The notes under the pieces were generated by a model, which was not told where the DNA came from, did not search any database, and saw only the letters and a list, made by a program, of their open reading frames with translations. This document shows positions 59,301-64,000 of a DNA stretch of 64,000 bases, in pieces; position 1 is the first letter of the stretch, and each line of letters begins with the position of its first letter. The translations under genes were made by a program, and so were the position numbers. Source of the DNA: Lyophyllum atratum (Eukaryota > Basidiomycota > Agaricomycetes > Agaricales > Lyophyllaceae); contig JACGCN010000001.1 in the NCBI GenBank assembly GCA_014905825.1, forward strand, positions 4,340,001 through 4,404,000, in the 5' to 3' direction.

Positions 59301-59963
59301 GCATCATCCTCGTGTTCCACTCCTGCTCTTCCATCCAGGACGTCCAACACATCGTAGAACTCGTCGTCCCCCTCCAAGTCAGCTTCCGGATCACTGGAAT
59401 CCGCATCCCCTTCACCCCCCTCCATATCCTCATCCTCGTTCAGGTCCACATCCGCGAACCTCACGGCAGATTTTTTCTTCCTCGGAGCCTTCTTCTTGCC
59501 CTACCCAAAAAAACATTAGAACGTCGAGGAAAAAAGATATTCGAGTAACAAAACATACCTTCGCTGAGAAAAATCCAGCAAAGCGCTCTTCATCACTCTC
59601 CTCAAACGCCGCATCGCTGTCGATCTCCTCATCGTCGCCACTGTCGATCATCTCGTTTTCTCCACGCTCCCCAATCAACCGTGCATGCAACTCCTCCCCA
59701 GGCTGATCTTCGTTGTCCCCGTCCATACCAACGCCATACTCTGCAGCCTCTTCACGATCAAGGTCAAGCGTTACCTTCGACCGGCGAGTTGATTCCGGGG
59801 CGTATTCGTAAACGTCTGCAGCCGAGCCGTTGAGCGTTTTGGCCTTCTTCGAGTGCCGTTTGGCATAGCCTGCGGCGTTGGCTTTGCTGCCAGATGGTTT
59901 TGGTTTAGTGTGCCCTGCATTCGGGTTGTTTGACCTGCCAGAGGATCTGTTAGCCCGAGCCAT
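56316..59963 (-). CDS. UTP14: U3 snoRNP processome subunit UTP14
   Basis: Nucleolar protein for 18S rRNA maturation in the small-subunit processome. The start MARANRSSGRSNNPNAGHTK is basic. Acidic tracts follow (DSGDDEEIDSDAAFEESDEE, EEMEEDDEDEDSEGQDSEDE). Core blocks are KINLDDLLAPLASQSSTLQS, ELRKMRELMFRAEIKARRIG, KIKSKTYRKIKRKERERLGE (the UTP14 hallmark), RATLRHKHTGKWAKQMRGRE and IFEMKFMKDAMARQQLAADR. Near the end are ESNPWLARD and a C terminus VIISEKRDKKAAKYLVKDLP, YPYTSKAQFEKTMERPLG, LPRVVKKPGMIINPLEKLNS. The last exon follows an acceptor at about 56359. Roughly nine exons, all joined by short introns. Confidence 0.95.
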
Positions 59964-60513
59964 GGTGGAAGCAAGCCTTCGAGGAGTGAGTTAGAGATAC
60001 AAAAACTATTTGGGAATGACTTGCCGATCAGATTTTTTGGATTATGTAATTATATACAACATAACGTGTTCCTGCCAACCCTTCCTTGGACTTCTGTACT
60101 TGCAATCATTTGCGCCATCCTATCCTACAACATAAAGCAGTGTGCGCGGTCCAGCTGAACCTAATTCTATGGTCATATGGCATTAATTCTGCTTCGCTCA
60201 TTTATTTAGGATCTCTAGTTGGTTTATGGTCAAGCGGACCTCCTGTTTTCTGCAGCTAAGTAATCCACTGAATCGAGTCCAACATCTGGCCTCACGCGCA
60301 CGTCTGACGCGCCCATCTTGTATTCGCACCCGCACGAGCTGTATTATGACTCAAGATAGCAAGATCATGCACTGCAATTCAAAAGGTTTGTAAAACAGGG
60401 CGCCGAAGTTCTGGAGATAATGACTGTCCTTTCCTGCTGTCGGATACTCAATCGATACCCCTGGCGCACATTCAAAGTACGGTAGAACCATATTGAAGGA
60501 TACGCTGAATCGA
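59964..60513. other. Intergenic, no gene seen
   Basis: Promoter side of UTP14, and spacer to the second dispersed repeat copy. Confidence 0.4.
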
Positions 60514-62375
60514 AGTACGTGTCGCGTGCAACCGCTTATTCTATACAACACTGACGTTCAATTCTATCGCGCCACACAAGCCGCTCTCGTAGGTAATGTG
60601 CCCGGGGCGGCTGTCTAACTCCACTTTAGGTGCTTCCATTCCAGTGAATATTGACGTGGTACAGCCGCAAGCTAAATCCTTCCATTCCCGCAGGGTCACG
60701 AAATCCCGTACACCCTTGACTGACGAAGGCAGTTCTTAGTTTACGGCGTCTTGATAAAATGATCAGCAGTCAACGATGTTTTTTGGTGACAGCTGACGGG
60801 GCACGTTTTTTCATGTAATCCGAGCACCTGCGGACATGCAGCACACCGTGCCCTGTTCGAATGCTGTACGATAAAACCTGCATGACTCGCGAACGGCGTT
60901 TGGCGGCAAGGCAGACGATATTAGGAATGACACGCCGAGCCGCCACGCTGACCAGCAGACTGATGTAGATTCGGGTTCTCACGTTAAAAACCAAGTGTGG
61001 CGTCATTCACCGCCTTCGATGTGTGGCTCAGCAATTTTTCTGCGAGTATTCAACAGGAGCCAGAGGCTAATTGCAACATCGTGGACGTCCCAATACATAT
61101 GCCTCACGCTCCAGCAGTTCATTATCGTGGTTTACAATTGAGAGCAGGCAGAAGGGAGAAAAAACACTATCTGTGAGTGATTACTGATCTTCGATACTAA
61201 GTGTTGCAGTCATAGTTGATCATGATTCCCCTCGGGGGCGTCGTAAAACGTGTTTATTCGGAGAAGCGAAAGCTGCCGTCAAATTAAGACATATAGGTAA
61301 CGTAAACTCTTCGTTTCCATGATCTACACGTTTACGAGCTCCGGATAGAACTATGATGGGCTGTGTTTCGTCGGGCTTCTGCAATTGGATAGACCGCTCT
61401 TCACACCGCGCGGGCGTCCTCATTTAGATCGGGCCGCCCCTCTGATTGCTTCCATACCCATTTCTCTCCTTGCATCGGGTGTGATTCAATGTCGAACTCA
61501 GGTGTAGTCACACTGAGATTGGACACATGCAGTGCTCTGGGGCCTCAAAAGACGCCCAGGAGGTGTATAAGAACCTCAGAGGCCACCCATGTTCAATACC
61601 ACCCATCTCTTATCTTCAACTCCTCTGGTTGTGCGTTTTCTAGCCTTCACAACCCTTCCCCAGGTTCTAATAGTCTTGTAGACCTCCTCCCCCGATGTGC
61701 TACGCCACACTACGCAAAATCAATTACTACACGAGTTGCGGACATTTTCACGAAGCACCGGGAGCGGCTCGGTATAGTTCCCTGGTAAGGATAAGGCCAT
61801 TTGATCCTTTCGAGGTACTCAAACCATATTGTATTGCCCAGCATGAGTGTTCCAACTACCACTGCCCCACTAGCTCCGCGCATCGCCGCCTTCACCAGAA
61901 TCGCACTCATAGTGTGAGGTATGATATCCTTACTTTCTTCAAACCCTCCAAGTGTAAGCGTTGAATCTTGTCTTTCGTGGCAGCGGCGGGTACCATACAA
62001 GGCCATACACCGGGCCCATCGATATTTACCACCAGCCCTGCCCGAGTTGTTAATTCAAACTTCAGGTGATTACTGTTGGAAATAGATTCGGCGCCACCGA
62101 TGCCCTTTGTATGATCTCGCGTTATGTCACTTACACAAATACTCTTCGACATAGACTTACATATGTCTACCGCTACATTACATACAGACACCCTTAGTCA
62201 CTTATACAGAGACTAACGGTGAATCGCTACACGTTACATTTATTGCCTATTTACTTCATTGATCATACAGGATCATACCGTAGATTACTCTGTCTTATCT
62301 TAGGTGTGATTCTGATCAATATAGTCACTTCCGTGAAATTCAAATTTGAATTCAAATTTGACCAATCGATCGTGA
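60514..62375. repeat. Degenerate dispersed repeat, copy B (uninterrupted)
   Basis: Collinear with 12734-16070 but without the 1,056 bp insertion: the site reads CCCATTTCTCTCCTT around 61460-61472 with a single CATTTCTCT. Small indels separate the copies throughout. No coding region is conserved. Confidence 0.75.
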
Positions 62376-62438
62376 CCTAATCGACGTCTTTTACTTCCAC
62401 CTTCTGAATCTCATGAGCCCACGATTTATCAACAACCA

Positions 62439-62640
62439 CGCCGCTTTAGTTTTGTTGGATATAAGAGTGGGAAGGAGGCGTCGGCTGCGAAGGGGTATTT
62501 TGACTGGACATTTGTTGATTCAACGAGAATTAGCGTGAACGTCATTGAGGTTCGTCTGCTTTCTTATCAGATCTTGCTCCATGTCTAATTGACCATGCAT
62601 TTAGGGTGCGAAGGATGCGCCTCAGCCACGCCGGACTAAG
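62439..62640 (+). pseudogene. MRD1-like RRM fragment
   Basis: It encodes RRFSFVGYKSGKEASAAKGY and FDWTFVDSTRISVNVIE, a GTTCGT...TTTAG intron (62550-62604), then GAKDAPQPRRTK. This resembles the second half of the first RRM of the rRNA-processing protein MRD1 (RRFGFVGYK..., FNxTxVDTSxISVE). There is no upstream half of the RRM, and the frame ends soon after. It is a displaced, broken piece of a gene whose functional copy should be elsewhere. Confidence 0.6.
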
Positions 62641-63129
62641 CTGCGTAGTGTCCACGTTTTTGATACGAGGCTGCAGGCTGTGAGGGCTGCCTTGTCGAAT
62701 TAGAGATGGTCGCGGACGACAGAATCAATGATTTCGTGAGCCAGTGTTTGTTGCGATATCGTGTGCTTTGGTACTGTACACTCGGGTGGAGTTCGTGAGC
62801 GCCTATGATGGACGTCAAGCTCGAGCGTTGAGGATGGGATTCAAATTTACTTAAACCCTGACGCGTCTTGGTCGTGTTCGAGTACAGCGGCATGCAGTCC
62901 CGACATAATCAGATCCATGAGCAACTTGTCATATCAAGGAACCCGACGAAATAATGAGTCGTGGTCAAAGCGGTTCGTAGAAGGCGCTGTAACAAAGTTG
63001 TGCAGACATCGCTGTTTGAACTGCGCTATCAGCTTATGAGCACTAGTCCACAAGGCCGGCATGGCAGCGGCGAAGGTCGATGAACAGCTTGGATTCTAGT
63101 ATTTCTGTACTCGAGTACTCAATCGCGTG

Positions 63130-63182
63130 CCTTACTCTCTGGTCTCTCACAGCTGCACGAGGGTTCGATCCTCGAGTAAGGT
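63130..63182 (+). other. Truncated tRNA-like structure
   Basis: CCTTACT (63130-63136) can pair perfectly with AGTAAGG (63175-63181). Directly before the latter is a perfect T-arm: CGAGG, loop GTTCGAT, CCTCG (63158-63174). Only 21 bases separate the 5' strand from the T-arm, too few for D and anticodon arms. GGTTCGATCC is a Pol III B box. It is probably a tRNA relic or a tRNA-derived short element, not a working gene. Confidence 0.4.
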
Positions 63183-63545
63183 ATCGCCACTGCCAATCCC
63201 ACCCACATCGCGGCCATGGCTTTTCGTGGTGGTGGCTACTTCATCTTCGCTTATCAGTATTCCGGCGAGCTCACCTGAATTATTTCTTATGTCGGGACGC
63301 TGCTTTTTGGTCAGGCGGTAGGGATATATTTTACATACATAATGAATTGCTAAGTGGCAGGTTTGACCGCCCGACGGCATGGAACAATGATACAACAAAG
63401 GATCGAAGGACACATGGCGTATGACATTCTTCATACGGGAAGACGGGCGGATATAAGGATGCCATCCAGGAAGCTTCAGTCGTTACACCCTACTCTGTCC
63501 TGGCCCTTTTTGCGCAGTGCTGACCACGTAAGATATCACATATCG

Positions 63546-63850
63546 TCAAAGCTAAGAACTGTGAATTCGACCGATCCCAAGTCGAGTACCTCGGCTTCAT
63601 CGTTTCCTCCTTGGGCGTTCAAATGAACTCTGAGAGACTCAAAACCATCGTCAACTGGTCTGTTCCCAAATCCGTCAAGAACATTCAGCGATTCCTTGGA
63701 TTCATCAATTGGTTTAAGCAACTGGACAAGCCTATCCCAATCACCCTGTTGGTTCCGATTCTGATACATGACAGGCCCATAGTCAATCGAAGTCAAGCAG
63801 GGAAACATAAGCCGCAGGCATTGAAACACCCCCTCGGGATCCGTGATTAG
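63546..63850 (+). pseudogene. Ty3/gypsy reverse transcriptase fragment
   Basis: The frame reads KAKNCEFDRSQVEYLGFIVS, SLGVQMNSERLKTIVNWSVP, KSVKNIQRFLGFINWF. This is the thumb and connection part of Ty3/gypsy reverse transcriptase (KCEF, VEYLGFxIS, FLGFxNFY-type blocks). It lacks the catalytic YxDD region upstream, and the frame degrades after about 63720. It is a truncated retroelement. Confidence 0.8.
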
Positions 63851-64000
63851 GGAAAACGGCATTCCCAGCCGTGTAATCTGCCGATTGCCAATCCCAGGAA
63901 ACAAGACATCCTGATCCCAGCCGAATGGTTTGGCGTCGAGGGTGGATAGCGAGAGGTAGGAGAGCTGTGGACAATGCCTAATTAAGGGGACCAGGCCTGC

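Noticed and set aside
63536..63904. 122-residue minus-strand frame overlapping the retroelement
   Set aside because: The plus strand carries clear reverse-transcriptase blocks; the antisense frame has no known motif.

Overview
The window is nuclear DNA of a filamentous basidiomycete, most likely an agaricomycete. The evidence is the intron structure (many 47-70 bp introns with GTRNGT donors and CAG/TAG acceptors), compact genes on both strands, and recognisable fungal proteins: SEC26, UTP14, SNF1, a Zn2Cys6 regulator, an F-box family and an MFS drug transporter. No prokaryotic features or CRISPR arrays were seen. All gene models were joined by eye from frame, splice signals and protein-family resemblance. 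Layout from left to right: 1-4.2 kb holds two tandem paralogues that share PILK/SILK, SPHVHFP and YDRxxIxVSP blocks, each with its own TATA box. 4.6-7.6 kb is a 3.0 kb element with 310 bp terminal inverted repeats; it carries an acidic 65-residue tandem-repeat protein, frameshifted in a G-run, and an oppositely oriented proline/lysine-rich segment. 8.3-11 kb is a 14-exon gene for a GRDP-like (DUF1399) protein that cannot be seen as one ORF. 12.7-16.1 kb is a degenerate dispersed repeat, present again at 60.5-62.4 kb, interrupted by a 1,056 bp element with a 9 bp target duplication. 16.6-26.3 kb holds an MFS drug transporter, a MATE transporter, a coiled-coil protein, and two apparently paralogous predicted mitochondrial membrane proteins on either side of them. 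26.6-30.3 kb holds two divergent genes for a secreted, probably Kex2-processed, four-cysteine mini-peptide that is predicted identical from both copies, plus a Ser/Pro-rich protein with a decayed partial copy between the peptide genes. 31.6 kb has a 357 bp MITE. 32.4-37.4 kb holds SNF1/AMPK-alpha and an OB-fold-like protein whose 3' exon is tandemly duplicated as a relic. 38-42.9 kb holds a secreted SGNH hydrolase between fragments and one fuller copy of an F-box gene family. 43.5-60 kb is dense housekeeping territory: a TRA2-like splicing factor, two unknown proteins, a Zn2Cys6 regulator, a CstF2 hinge-type protein without an RRM, coatomer beta (SEC26), a membrane protein, and UTP14. 60.5-64 kb is a decayed zone: the second dispersed repeat, an MRD1-like RRM fragment, a truncated tRNA-like structure and a Ty3/gypsy reverse-transcriptase remnant. 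The housekeeping genes do not form a pathway. The local themes are duplication (seven separate duplicated loci) and several classes of transposon debris. The most novel-looking item is the divergent pair of mini-peptide genes at 26.6-28.8 kb.
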